Shown here piece by piece: positions 1 to 5,791 of a stretch of DNA of 5,832 bases. The notes under the pieces were generated by a model. That model had not been told where the DNA came from. It searched no databases and worked only from the letters and a program-made list of their open reading frames with translations. The stretch's first letter is position 1, and each line of letters begins with the position of its first letter. Source of the DNA: Bacillota bacterium (lineage in GTDB: Bacteria > Eremiobacterota > SpSt-956 > JAKJGF01); assembly GCA_029555925.1 (NCBI GenBank), contig JAKPQU010000535.1, positions 1-5,832 on the forward strand, given 5' to 3'. The position numbers and the translations under genes are program-made.

Positions 1-801
1 ATTCTCGGTGTCGATCTCGGTTCAAGAAGTACAAAATGTGTCATTATAGACAGGGACTGCAATATGCTCGGCGGAGTATCTGAACCATCCGGTATAGATC
101 CGGACAGCCTTGTTAGTAATATAATTTCCGATTTTCAGGAACAACTGAATATAAAAAGAAAAGATATAAAATATATAGTATCTACGGGTTACGGCAGGGA
201 AAGTCTTTCATGTTCAAATAAACAGATAACCGAAATAACCTGTCACGGTGCAGGAGCAGGTTATTTATTTCCCGGAACGAGAACTGTTGTAGATATAGGA
301 GGACAGGACAGTAAAGTAATTGCTGTAAATCAGCACGGGAAACCCTTTGATTTTGTTATGAATGATAAATGTGCTGCAGGTACAGGAAAATTTCTGGAAA
401 TGATGTGCAGAACTCTTGCTGTCTCACTGGATGAACTGTCGAAATTTGACGAAATGGCTAAAAAGAATATATCTATAAACAGCATCTGTACCGTATTTGC
501 CGAGTCGGAGGTTATATCTCTTATGGCTGAAAAAGAAACAAAAGAAAATATAATAAAGGGTATTCATAGAGGTGTGGCAGAAAGGACAGCCGGACTCGTA
601 GAAAGAGTTGGTCTCAGAGAAGAAGTTACCATGACCGGAGGAGTCGCAAGAAATACCGGTGTCGTAAGGGCCATTGAAAAAAACCTGAATATAAAGTTAA
701 ATGTGCCGCAGAAACCGGAACTTACAGGAGCTTTTGGGGCGGCAATACTGGGGCTCAGAAAGCTATCACGGGAAGGGAGGAATGCCGGTGGCAGAAACTA
801 A
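1..801 (+). CDS. hgdC: Acyl-CoA dehydratase activase (HgdC/BadF/BcrD-type ASKHA ATPase), 5' partial
   Basis: ATP-driven one-electron activator that reduces a partner 2-hydroxyacyl-CoA dehydratase or benzoyl-CoA reductase in the cytoplasm of anaerobes. The reading frame is open from base 1, so the gene is cut by the window edge; 266 codons are visible. By comparison with Acidaminococcus HgdC only about three to five residues are missing. Visible motifs, counting from base 1: phosphate-1 loop GVDLGSRSTK (about 3-12), DIGGQDSK (phosphate 2), CAAGTG with Cys124, CTVFAESEV with Cys163, and the adenosine motif TGGVARNTG near 210. Cys124 and Cys163 are 39 residues apart, as are Cys127 and Cys166 of HgdC, which hold the [4Fe-4S] cluster between two subunits. 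The dehydratase subunits are not in view and may lie upstream, so the substrate (2-hydroxyglutaryl-CoA, another hydroxyacyl-CoA, or benzoyl-CoA) cannot be decided. The end overlaps the next gene by 14 bases. Confidence 0.93.
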   Translation: MLGVDLGSRSTKCVIIDRDCNMLGGVSEPSGIDPDSLVSNIISDFQEQLNIKRKDIKYIVSTGYGRESLSCSNKQITEITCHGAGAGYLFPGTRTVVDIGGQDSKVIAVNQHGKPFDFVMNDKCAAGTGKFLEMMCRTLAVSLDELSKFDEMAKKNISINSICTVFAESEVISLMAEKETKENIIKGIHRGVAERTAGLVERVGLREEVTMTGGVARNTGVVRAIEKNLNIKLNVPQKPELTGAFGAAILGLRKLSREGRNAGGRN

Positions 802-1423
802 GACGAAAGGCATATGCAGTTACTGTAATAAGATATTTACGAAGTCAGGCATGTGGAAACATCTAGAAACATGTAAAGAAAGAAAATCGGTTCTTGAAAA
901 AAATAAAGGGGTAAAATGTTTTCATATACTTGTTGAAGGATACAGGTTATACTGGCTTCATATAGAGATTCCCGTCTCTTCGAAGCTCAGGGATTTAGAC
1001 GGCTATTTAAGATATATCTGGCTTGAATGCTGTGATCATCTCAGCAGCTTTAAAATAGATAAAGAAGCCTATGTGTCCTATCCGAAAGACTATATGGGGT
1101 ATAAAGATATGGAGATCAGGCTTATGGATTTGCTCAGACCCGGTATGGATTTCGATTATAAATATGATTTCGGTTCGAGCACCGATCTGAAATTGCGGGT
1201 TTTGAGTGAATATTACGGCGAAACAGAGGGCAAATGGGTTAAACTTCTTGCCAGAAACGAACAGCCGGAGCTAATCTGCTGTCAGTGCAATAAGAGAATA
1301 TCTATAAAGATTTGCTGCACATGCGGCCCCCTGTGTGAAATCTGTGCCGGCTCTCATGGATGTTCTTTTATCCTCCGTGCAGTTAATTCTCCCAGAACCG
1401 GTATATGCTGTTATGATGGATAA
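788..1423 (+). CDS. Zinc-binding protein of the plasmid pRiA4b ORF-3-like family
   Basis: About 211 residues, function unknown. The N-terminus holds a zinc-finger-like motif, C-x2-C-x11-H-x3-C (Cys10, Cys13, His25, Cys29 from the GTG start). A middle domain resembles the pRiA4b ORF-3-like fold (PF07929): YWLHIEIP, a leucine-rich LRDLDGYLRYIWLECC stretch, and the hallmark YKYDFGSSTDLKLRVL. The C-terminus has a cysteine-rich segment (ICCQC, ICCTCGPLCEICAGSHGC) that probably binds a second zinc, then a conserved-looking NSPRTGICCYDG ending. From memory of the family, this finger/PRiA4/zinc-ribbon/NSPR-G-C-Y-G order recurs in proteins of archaea and anaerobic bacteria, so this copy looks full length. 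Start choice: GGGAGG at 775-780 lies 7 bases before GTG788 but only 1 base before ATG782, so GTG788 is preferred; ATG782 would add two residues. The start inside the activase gene suggests translational coupling. Nothing shows a shared biochemical role. Confidence 0.85.
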   Translation: MAETKTKGICSYCNKIFTKSGMWKHLETCKERKSVLEKNKGVKCFHILVEGYRLYWLHIEIPVSSKLRDLDGYLRYIWLECCDHLSSFKIDKEAYVSYPKDYMGYKDMEIRLMDLLRPGMDFDYKYDFGSSTDLKLRVLSEYYGETEGKWVKLLARNEQPELICCQCNKRISIKICCTCGPLCEICAGSHGCSFILRAVNSPRTGICCYDG

Positions 1424-1430
1424 TAGTTTC

Positions 1431-1455
1431 GTGACGCGTTACGCGTCACGGGAGG
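1431..1455 (+). repeat. Heptamer array A (ACGCGTN) forming a perfect palindrome, ending in GGGAGG
   Basis: Three 7-base units begin at 1431, 1438 and 1445 and are followed by GAGG. The MluI hexamer ACGCGT occurs at 1434-1439 and 1441-1446, exactly 7 bases apart. Bases 1430-1450 form a perfect inverted repeat with 10-base arms (CGTGACGCGT) around a single T at 1440. No T-run follows, so this is not an ordinary terminator. It lies 7 bases beyond the stop codon of the preceding gene and shares the entry TCGTGACGCGT and the exit CGGGAGGAA with array B. Confidence 0.85.
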
Positions 1456-1462
1456 AATTGCT

Positions 1463-1519
1463 ATGCGGGAACTGCTTAATCTATCCGGCATGGGTGCCGG
1501 TGCCTGTTTAAATTACTGA
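1463..1519 (+). CDS. Possible 18-residue leader peptide or micro-ORF
   Basis: ATG1463 opens 18 codons (MRELLNLSGMGAGACLNY) ending in TGA at 1517-1519. A strong ribosome-binding site, GGGAGGAA at 1450-1457, lies 7 bases upstream at ideal spacing. That site is the 3' end of heptamer array A, so it may be a by-product of the repeat. The ORF contains the 1485-1500 hairpin, and its stop falls in the left arm of the 1513-1617 inverted repeat. This would suit a leader-peptide arrangement upstream of the glucosidase, but a short ORF like this can easily arise by chance and no similar peptide is recognised. Confidence 0.2.
   Translation: MRELLNLSGMGAGACLNY
1485..1500 (+). other. Small perfect hairpin CCGGCA-TGGG-TGCCGG
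   Basis: The 6-base GC-rich arms CCGGCA (1485-1490) and TGCCGG (1495-1500) enclose a 4-base loop. No T-run follows, so it does not look like an intrinsic terminator. It sits between heptamer arrays A and B, inside the possible 18-codon ORF. Confidence 0.5.
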
Positions 1520-1617
1520 GGTGAGCATAAATAATAAATATATGCTCTCGTGACGCGTAACGCGTAACGCGTGACGGGAGGAAAACTTTTATTACATGCT
1601 TATGCTCAGGTCAGTAA
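1513..1617. repeat. 18-base inverted repeat enclosing heptamer array B
   Basis: The left arm TTACTGAGGTGAGCATAA (1513-1530) and the right arm TTATGCTCAGGTCAGTAA (1600-1617) are reverse complements except for two adjacent central bases (GG facing GG). The arms are 69 bases apart, with array B inside. A second short pair, AGCATA (1525-1530 region) and TATGCT (1541-1546), offers an alternative hairpin. The right arm ends 18 bases before the glucosidase ribosome-binding site, so the structure would lie in its 5' leader if transcription begins upstream. Mobile-repeat ends or a cis-regulatory RNA are both possible. Confidence 0.6.
1550..1581 (+). repeat. Heptamer array B (ACGCGTN), ending in GGGAGG
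   Basis: Four 7-base units begin at 1550, 1557, 1564 and 1571 and are followed by GAGG. ACGCGT occurs three times at exact 7-base spacing (1553-1558, 1560-1565, 1567-1572). Entry TCGTGACGCGT and exit CGGGAGGAA match array A, so the two are copies of one repeat differing by one unit. The unit length is not a multiple of three and no gene runs through it. Confidence 0.85.
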
Positions 1618-1634
1618 ATTATTAAAAATTTTAG

Positions 1635-1642
1635 AGAGGTGA
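1635..1642 (+). promoter_or_regulatory. Ribosome-binding site of the GH3 gene
   Basis: AGAGGTGA is a long match to the anti-Shine-Dalgarno sequence. Its GAGG core ends 6 bases before ATG1646 and fixes that start. No convincing sigma70 promoter was found between 1424 and 1634; TTACAT (1592-1597) with TAAATT (1615-1620) has a 17-base spacer but poor boxes. Confidence 0.85.
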
Positions 1643-1645
1643 CAT

Positions 1646-3901
1646 ATGAAAAAATTAATATGTTTTTTGTGTCTCTTATTTGTATTTACCATGTTTCAGA
1701 CCGTTATGGCAAAAAATGATGAAAAGAAAGATATTTTTGTTATGAGACAGAAGATTGATAATTTAATAAAGGAAATGACCCTTGAAGAAAAAGTAGGACA
1801 GCTCACTCTCTTTACGAGTGACTGGGATGTAACGGGACCTACCATGAGAAGCACCTATAAAGATGATATAAGATCAGGGAAAACCGGTTCTATCTTTAAT
1901 GCCTATACGGCAAAATATAATTATGATCTCCAGAAAATAGCTGTGGAGGAAACAAGGCTCCATATACCTCTTCTCTTCGGGTATGATGTTATTCACGGAC
2001 ACAGAACTATTTTCCCCATATCCCTGGGAGAGTCCTGTTCATGGAATCTTTCCGGCATAGAGAAAAGTGCGAGAATTGCGGCTATTGAGGCATCTGCCGA
2101 AGGTATTCACTGGACCTTTGCGCCTATGGTGGATATTGCAAGAGATCCCCGATGGGGAAGGATAAGTGAAGGTGCCGGAGAAGATGTTTATCTTGGAACC
2201 CTTATAGCAAAAGCCAGGGTTAAAGGTTTTCAGGGCAATGACATGTCTGCTCCTGACAGTCTCCTTGCATGCGCAAAACATTACTGCGCCTACGGAGCAG
2301 CCCAGGCAGGAAGAGACTACAGCACTGTAGATATATCTCAGAGAGAACTGTTCTCTACATATTTACCTCCTTTTAAAGGCGCACTGGACGCAGGTGTATG
2401 CACCTTTATGAGTGCCTTTAACGAACTTGATGGTGTGCCATGTACAGGCAATAAATATCTCCTCGATGAAATTCTCAAGAAAAAATGGCGTTTTGCCGGT
2501 TTTGTAGTGTCAGATTATACCTCTGTAAATGAAATGATCTGTCATGGCATAGTGGCAGATGAGAAAGAAGCAGCACTTCTTGCATTCAATGCAGGTCTTG
2601 ATATGGACATGCAGGGTGCAACCTATTATAAATATCTTCCTGAACTTGTAAAAGAAGGAAAAGTTTCAATACATCAGATAGATAATTCCGTAAGAAGAAT
2701 TTTAGAGATGAAATATAAAAAAGGTCTTTTTGCTAATCCTTACCTCTACTGTGATGAAAAAAGGGAGAAAAATTATGTGATGACAGAAGAATTTCTCTCT
2801 CATGCCAGAGATATTGCCAGGAAATCTATAGTTCTTCTGAAAAATGATCGTACTATACTTCCCATTAAAAAAGATGTGAAAACCATAGCTCTTATAGGCC
2901 CCCTTGCAGATGATAAGGAAAATCTCATAGGTTCCTGGTGTGCCGCAGGAGACTGGAAAAAAGCCGTGTCTGTTATGGAAGGTATAAAAAGCAAAATATC
3001 TTCTTCTACAGAGATTCTTTATGTAAAGGGATGTTCTATCTCAGATAGCGATAAAAAAGGATTTAACGAAGCTCTTGAAGCAGCGAAAAAATCCGATGTC
3101 ATAGTGGCAGTAATGGGAGAGAGTGCTTCTATGAGCGGAGAAGCTGCATGCAGGTCAAATCTTGATCTTCCCGGAGTTCAGAAAGAACTTCTTGTGGAAC
3201 TGAAAAAGACAGGAAAACCGGTTGTGCTAGTGCTTATGAACGGCAGGCCTCTCACAATTTCCTGGGAAGCAGAGAATCTCGACGGCATACTGGAAACATG
3301 GTTTCTGGGAACAGAGGCGGGAAATGCAATAGCCGATGTGCTATTCGGAGATTATAATCCTTCTGGAAAACTTACAGTAACATTTCCGCGAACAGTAGGA
3401 CAGATTCCGCTTTATTATAATATGAAAAATACAGGCAGACCGATGGATGAGAAAAATAAATATACTTCTAAATATCTGGATGTGCCCAACAGTCCTCTCT
3501 ATCCTTTCGGATACGGTCTGTCTTATACGACATTTGAATATTCTCCCCTTACTCTGGATAAAAAGGAAATTTCTCTTAAAGATACGCTTAAAGTAAGTGT
3601 AACTGTGAAAAATACCGGTTCTGTTACAGGAGAAGAGACAGTGCAGTTATATATAAGAGATCTTGTAGGAAGCGTAACAAGGCCGGTGAAAGAACTTAAA
3701 GGTTTCAGGAAAATTACTCTGGCACCGGGTAAATCCGGGACAGTTACTTTTGAAATCACAGCGAAAGATCTTGCCTTTTACAGAAAAGATATGAGTTACG
3801 GAGTAGAAGCAGGAGATTTTAAAGTTTTTGTTGGTACCAATTCTTCCGATGTAAAAGAAGGATCCTTCAGACTCACACAGTCAGGTGTAATTCAGGGATA
3901 A
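1646..3901 (+). CDS. bglX: Secreted family GH3 beta-glucosidase (BglX type)
   Basis: Exo-acting glycosidase, 751 residues, expected to release glucose from beta-linked oligosaccharides outside the cytoplasm; other beta-sugars such as xylose are possible. A signal peptide is clear: MKK, a hydrophobic core, and a likely cut after VMA at residue 22. Domain order: GH3 N-terminal barrel (about 37-355), GH3 C-terminal domain (about 394-615), fibronectin III-like domain (about 645-730). Visible motifs: GYDVIHGHRTIFP, RDPRWGRISEGAGED, KH at 211-212 in KHYCAYG, the nucleophile motif VVSDY with Asp290, and MSGEAACR with Glu499 as probable acid/base. PFGYGLSYT near 620 and VTVKNTGSVTGEETVQLYI near 650-670 are typical of the C-terminal part. 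Length and order match BglX, so it looks intact. It has its own ribosome-binding site and no sugar transporter or regulator next to it. The stop codon lies at the edge of the decayed receiver gene, so the last few residues after GSFRLTQ may have been set by that rearrangement. Confidence 0.95.
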   Translation: MKKLICFLCLLFVFTMFQTVMAKNDEKKDIFVMRQKIDNLIKEMTLEEKVGQLTLFTSDWDVTGPTMRSTYKDDIRSGKTGSIFNAYTAKYNYDLQKIAVEETRLHIPLLFGYDVIHGHRTIFPISLGESCSWNLSGIEKSARIAAIEASAEGIHWTFAPMVDIARDPRWGRISEGAGEDVYLGTLIAKARVKGFQGNDMSAPDSLLACAKHYCAYGAAQAGRDYSTVDISQRELFSTYLPPFKGALDAGVCTFMSAFNELDGVPCTGNKYLLDEILKKKWRFAGFVVSDYTSVNEMICHGIVADEKEAALLAFNAGLDMDMQGATYYKYLPELVKEGKVSIHQIDNSVRRILEMKYKKGLFANPYLYCDEKREKNYVMTEEFLSHARDIARKSIVLLKNDRTILPIKKDVKTIALIGPLADDKENLIGSWCAAGDWKKAVSVMEGIKSKISSSTEILYVKGCSISDSDKKGFNEALEAAKKSDVIVAVMGESASMSGEAACRSNLDLPGVQKELLVELKKTGKPVVLVLMNGRPLTISWEAENLDGILETWFLGTEAGNAIADVLFGDYNPSGKLTVTFPRTVGQIPLYYNMKNTGRPMDEKNKYTSKYLDVPNSPLYPFGYGLSYTTFEYSPLTLDKKEISLKDTLKVSVTVKNTGSVTGEETVQLYIRDLVGSVTRPVKELKGFRKITLAPGKSGTVTFEITAKDLAFYRKDMSYGVEAGDFKVFVGTNSSDVKEGSFRLTQSGVIQG

Positions 3902-3903
3902 TT

Positions 3904-4237
3904 TTCGTAAAATTAATAAAAACTGCATTGAGTAAAAAAGAAGGATATGAACCATTTTTTCCCGGATGGCCTTGATTCCTACAGAAAACTTCAGGAAGAA
4001 CCGCTCCATATGCTTGTTCTTGATATTATTATGCCTTCCATGACAGGACTCGCCATAGCCAGGCTGGTGAAATTTCATGAACATTACAGTCATATACCGG
4101 TTCTTATGATGTCATCCATTACAGATAAGGATATTAGAGACAAAGTAGAAAAAGTCGGTGCAAATGCATTTCTTCCTAAACCTTTTAAAGTGAACGACCT
4201 GCTTTCTGAAATAGACAGACTTATTGCAGGCAGTTAA
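3904..4237 (+). pseudogene. Decayed CheY-like response-regulator receiver domain
   Basis: ATG3947 opens 96 codons holding the second half of a receiver domain: phospho-acceptor Asp26 in MLVLDIIMPSMTG, Ser56 of the MMSS motif, and Lys78-Pro79 in FLPKPF. The first strand with its acidic pair, helix 1 and strand 2 are absent from this ORF. Bases 3904-3960, read in another frame, give FVKLIKTALSKKEGYEPFF, which is what helix 1 and strand 2 of a receiver look like. The frame then changes in the T6-C3 tract near 3955-3963 to continue PDGLDSYRKL. An extra base or a loss of two bases would explain this. The acidic pair expected about ten residues further upstream is missing because the glucosidase gene ends at 3901. 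I infer a 5' deletion plus a frameshift. ATG3947 has GAAGGA only one base upstream, a poor start. A sequencing error could explain the frameshift but not the missing 5' end. Expression as a small Asp-Lys fragment cannot be excluded. Confidence 0.75.
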
Positions 4238-4240
4238 GTA

Positions 4241-4458
4241 ACTAAATACCGCTACAGGTAAATTAGTAACCATTTATCAGCTTCTGCCTGACAGACTCTG
4301 GAGAAGAAAAATAATGTGCCTTATTTAATTTGTTTTACAGACAATAAATTAGCCCTTATTTAATTTTTAATTCTATATAAAAAACTAATTTTTCTTCTCC
4401 AGAGCCCGCCAGGCAGAAGCTTTTTACGGATACTATTTTACCTGTTACGGTACTAAGT
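4241..4458 (-). repeat. 218-bp imperfect inverted repeat (MITE-like or structured RNA)
   Basis: The left arm, about 4241-4312, and the right arm, about 4388-4458, are reverse complements over roughly 70 bases. The inner part is strongest: CTCTGGAGAAGAAAAAT (4296-4312) pairs perfectly with 4388-4404, and AGCTTCTGCCTG (4279-4290) pairs perfectly with 4410-4421, separated by a 5-base segment with three transitions. Outer matches include TACCG (4247-4251 area), ACAGGTAAA and TAGTA. The 75-base AT-rich centre has a 13-base direct repeat CCTTATTTAATTT (4319-4331 and 4354-4366). The repeat starts 3 bases after the receiver pseudogene stop. TTTTT at 4421-4425 follows the inner stem on the + strand, so terminator activity for + transcripts is possible despite the large loop. 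No ORF, transposase or clear target duplication was seen. The strand assignment rests on the wobble pattern described in the findings. Confidence 0.8.
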
Positions 4459-4519
4459 CGTGATGCATAATGCGTGATGCGTTGCAAAATCTCATGTATT
4501 ACCCATTTTACGTATCACG
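4459..4519. repeat. Degenerate heptamer array with inverted partner
   Basis: Three 7-base units at 4460, 4467 and 4474 (GTGATGC twice, ATAATGC between) follow the same TCGTGA entry as arrays A and B. The reverse complement of about 4491-4519 begins CGTGATACGTAAAAT and looks like a more decayed copy in opposite orientation. CGTGAT (4459-4464) and ATCACG (4514-4519) are exact inverted ends. The array directly abuts the end of the 218-bp inverted repeat. Confidence 0.55.
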
Positions 4520-4603
4520 AGATACATTGATTAATGAATCTACCTGTCATAAAATATGCCATAAACAAATACAATACAAATAAAGAATCTATTATGTGAT
4601 TCA
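4520..4603. other. AT-rich intergenic stretch without recognised gene
   Basis: No ORF with a usable start or ribosome-binding site was seen. AATGAATC (4533-4540) is repeated in inverted orientation as GATTCATT (4598-4605), running into the -35 box of the kinase promoter; GAATC and GATTC also make a short hairpin near 4585-4602. These may be chance in AT-rich DNA. Confidence 0.4.
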
Positions 4604-4632
4604 TTGAATAGCACGTAAATATGTGCTATAAT
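4604..4632 (+). promoter_or_regulatory. Sigma70-type promoter for the kinase gene
   Basis: The -35 box TTGAAT (4604-4609) and a perfect -10 box TATAAT (4627-4632) are 17 bases apart, and TG at 4624-4625 adds an extended -10. Transcription would begin near 4639, giving a leader of about 75 bases. An inverted repeat, ATAGCAC (4608-4614) and GTGCTAT (4623-4629), spans the spacer and overlaps the -10 box. It could be an operator, and with the following ATTTTT it also mimics a weak terminator. Confidence 0.65.
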
Positions 4633-4671
4633 TTTTGTCGTATATTATAAAAATTTTCCATATGAAGGAAA

Positions 4672-4685
4672 TGTTACCGGTAACA
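4672..4685. promoter_or_regulatory. Perfect palindrome TGTTACCGGTAACA, LacI-family operator candidate
   Basis: A 14-base perfect palindrome with central CG lies about 33 bases downstream of the inferred start of transcription and 29 bases before ATG4715. A third half-site, GTTACCG, follows at 4689-4695, 16 bases after the first. With flanks, ATGTTACCGGTAACAC matches 15 of 16 bases of the GntR/IdnR (LacI-family) gluconate operator consensus of E. coli as I remember it. A repressor here would block elongation into the kinase gene. No regulator gene is in the window. Confidence 0.45.
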
Positions 4686-4714
4686 CTTGTTACCGTCTGA
4701 ATTATATTATAAAT

Positions 4715-5791
4715 ATGTCTTTAAATACAGGCGATATTTTACATAATCAATATAAAGTTATCAAAGTCATAGGAAAAGGCGGTTATTCTGATGTTTATCT
4801 TGTAGAAGATATGACAGATAATACATATCTTGCCGTAAAGGAACTGGTAATTTATTGTACAGATCCTGCGGAAAGAGCTGAAGTGGAAAATCAGATACGC
4901 CTTGAAGTGAATATGCTCAGAGAATTAAAACATCCTAAATTACCTGAATTTAAGGATTATTTTGAAGAAAATCAAAGATATTACATGATTATGGAATATA
5001 TAGAAGGAGAAGATCTTGTAATCAGTTACGAAAGTAATATTGATTACTGGTCAGTTCAGGTAGTTTTAAACCTCGCCATAGAATTATGTTCCATGTTTGA
5101 ATATCTCCACAGTCAGAATCCTCCTGTTATATTTAAAGATTTGAAACCTCAGAATATAATGATAGACAGATCGGGAGCATTCAGGCTCATAGATTTTGGT
5201 ATCTCAAAATATTACGGAAGTAAAACTATGCCGGCAGCAAGAGCAGTAAGTGCAAATTTTTCATCTCCCGAACAATACACTTCCATAGGTACTGATATGA
5301 GAAGTGATATTTATTCTCTTGGAGCCACATTATATTACCTTTTTACAGGCGAGAAACCTCTTGATGCCGTAAAACGTATGATAACACCCGGTGAATTCAA
5401 AAAGCCCGGCACTTTGAATCCGTCTGTTACGGAAGAGCTGGAAGCTATAATATTGAAAGCAATGGAACTTAAAAAAGAAAAACGTTATCAGAGTGTAAGT
5501 GAAATGAAAAGGGATTTTGAAAAAGTTGCCACTTCGAAAAAACTGGAGAAATCTTCCGTTATGCCTGTTTCTGTAACTTTTACCGAAATATCAGAAGACA
5601 GGCCTTCTTCTTATCCTGAAGATAAATCTACCCATTATGTTATCAAGTTTGACCCTGAAGATACCTCTGCTTCCAATAAAAATAAAAATAAGAAAAATCT
5701 TTCAAGAAAAATACGATCCTTATTACCTGCAATCATACTGGTCGTTATATTTCTTTTACTGGTTTTAATTAAGATATTTAGTAATAAGTAG
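4715..5791 (+). CDS. Hanks-type Ser/Thr protein kinase with C-terminal membrane anchor
   Basis: 358 residues; phosphorylates protein Ser/Thr from the cytoplasmic face of the membrane; targets unknown. Kinase domain about 13-270: glycine loop GKGGYSDV (20-27), Lys42 in AVKE, helix-C Glu64, catalytic loop FKDLKPQN with Asp142 and Asn147, DFG at 160-162, SPE at 184-186, and Asp198 in SDIYSLG. All catalytic residues are present, but the usual HRD is FKD (Phe140, Lys141), so its activation may differ from RD kinases. A linker at about 275-332 is rich in Ser, Thr and acidic residues and ends in a Lys/Asn run. One hydrophobic helix (about 336-355) follows, with only three or so residues after it. 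There is no external sensor domain, unlike PknB. The start has no Shine-Dalgarno nearby (ATTATATTATAAAT precedes it); AAGGAA at 4665-4670 is too far away. ATG4715 is kept because the conserved N-terminus begins just after it. It seems to be a single-gene unit with its own promoter. Confidence 0.93.
   Translation: MSLNTGDILHNQYKVIKVIGKGGYSDVYLVEDMTDNTYLAVKELVIYCTDPAERAEVENQIRLEVNMLRELKHPKLPEFKDYFEENQRYYMIMEYIEGEDLVISYESNIDYWSVQVVLNLAIELCSMFEYLHSQNPPVIFKDLKPQNIMIDRSGAFRLIDFGISKYYGSKTMPAARAVSANFSSPEQYTSIGTDMRSDIYSLGATLYYLFTGEKPLDAVKRMITPGEFKKPGTLNPSVTEELEAIILKAMELKKEKRYQSVSEMKRDFEKVATSKKLEKSSVMPVSVTFTEISEDRPSSYPEDKSTHYVIKFDPEDTSASNKNKNKKNLSRKIRSLLPAIILVVIFLLLVLIKIFSNK

Noticed and set aside
701..787. 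Upstream extension of the zinc-finger gene to ATG701
   Set aside because: The extra residues are only the activase sequence in another frame, with no ribosome-binding site; GTG788 or ATG782 fits far better.
1431..1581. CRISPR array
   Set aside because: Units are 7 bases with no spacers; far too short for CRISPR repeats and no cas gene is present.
2039..2281. 80-codon ORF on the minus strand inside the glucosidase gene
   Set aside because: It lies opposite a well-conserved GH3 catalytic region, has no recognisable domain, and is a frame shadow.
2800..2994. 64-codon minus-strand ORF
   Set aside because: Opposite the GH3 C-terminal domain, low-complexity translation, no family resemblance.
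3523..3759. 78-codon minus-strand ORF
   Set aside because: Opposite the fibronectin III-like domain of the glucosidase; shadow of that gene.
3899..3915. Hairpin TAATTTT-CGT-AAAATTA after the glucosidase stop as terminator
   Set aside because: The stem is only A-T pairs and no T-run follows.
3881..4093. 70-codon minus-strand ORF
   Set aside because: Overlaps the glucosidase end and the receiver remnant, whose protein motifs on the + strand are clear.
4608..4636. Intrinsic terminator (7-base stem then ATTTTT)
   Set aside because: The stem is AT-rich with an 8-base loop and coincides with a near-ideal promoter, which explains TATAAT better; terminator function is not excluded.
4662..4700. 12-codon ORF in the kinase leader
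   Set aside because: No well-spaced ribosome-binding site for ATG4662, and ATG4671 is too close to AAGGAA; its codons are dictated by the palindrome.
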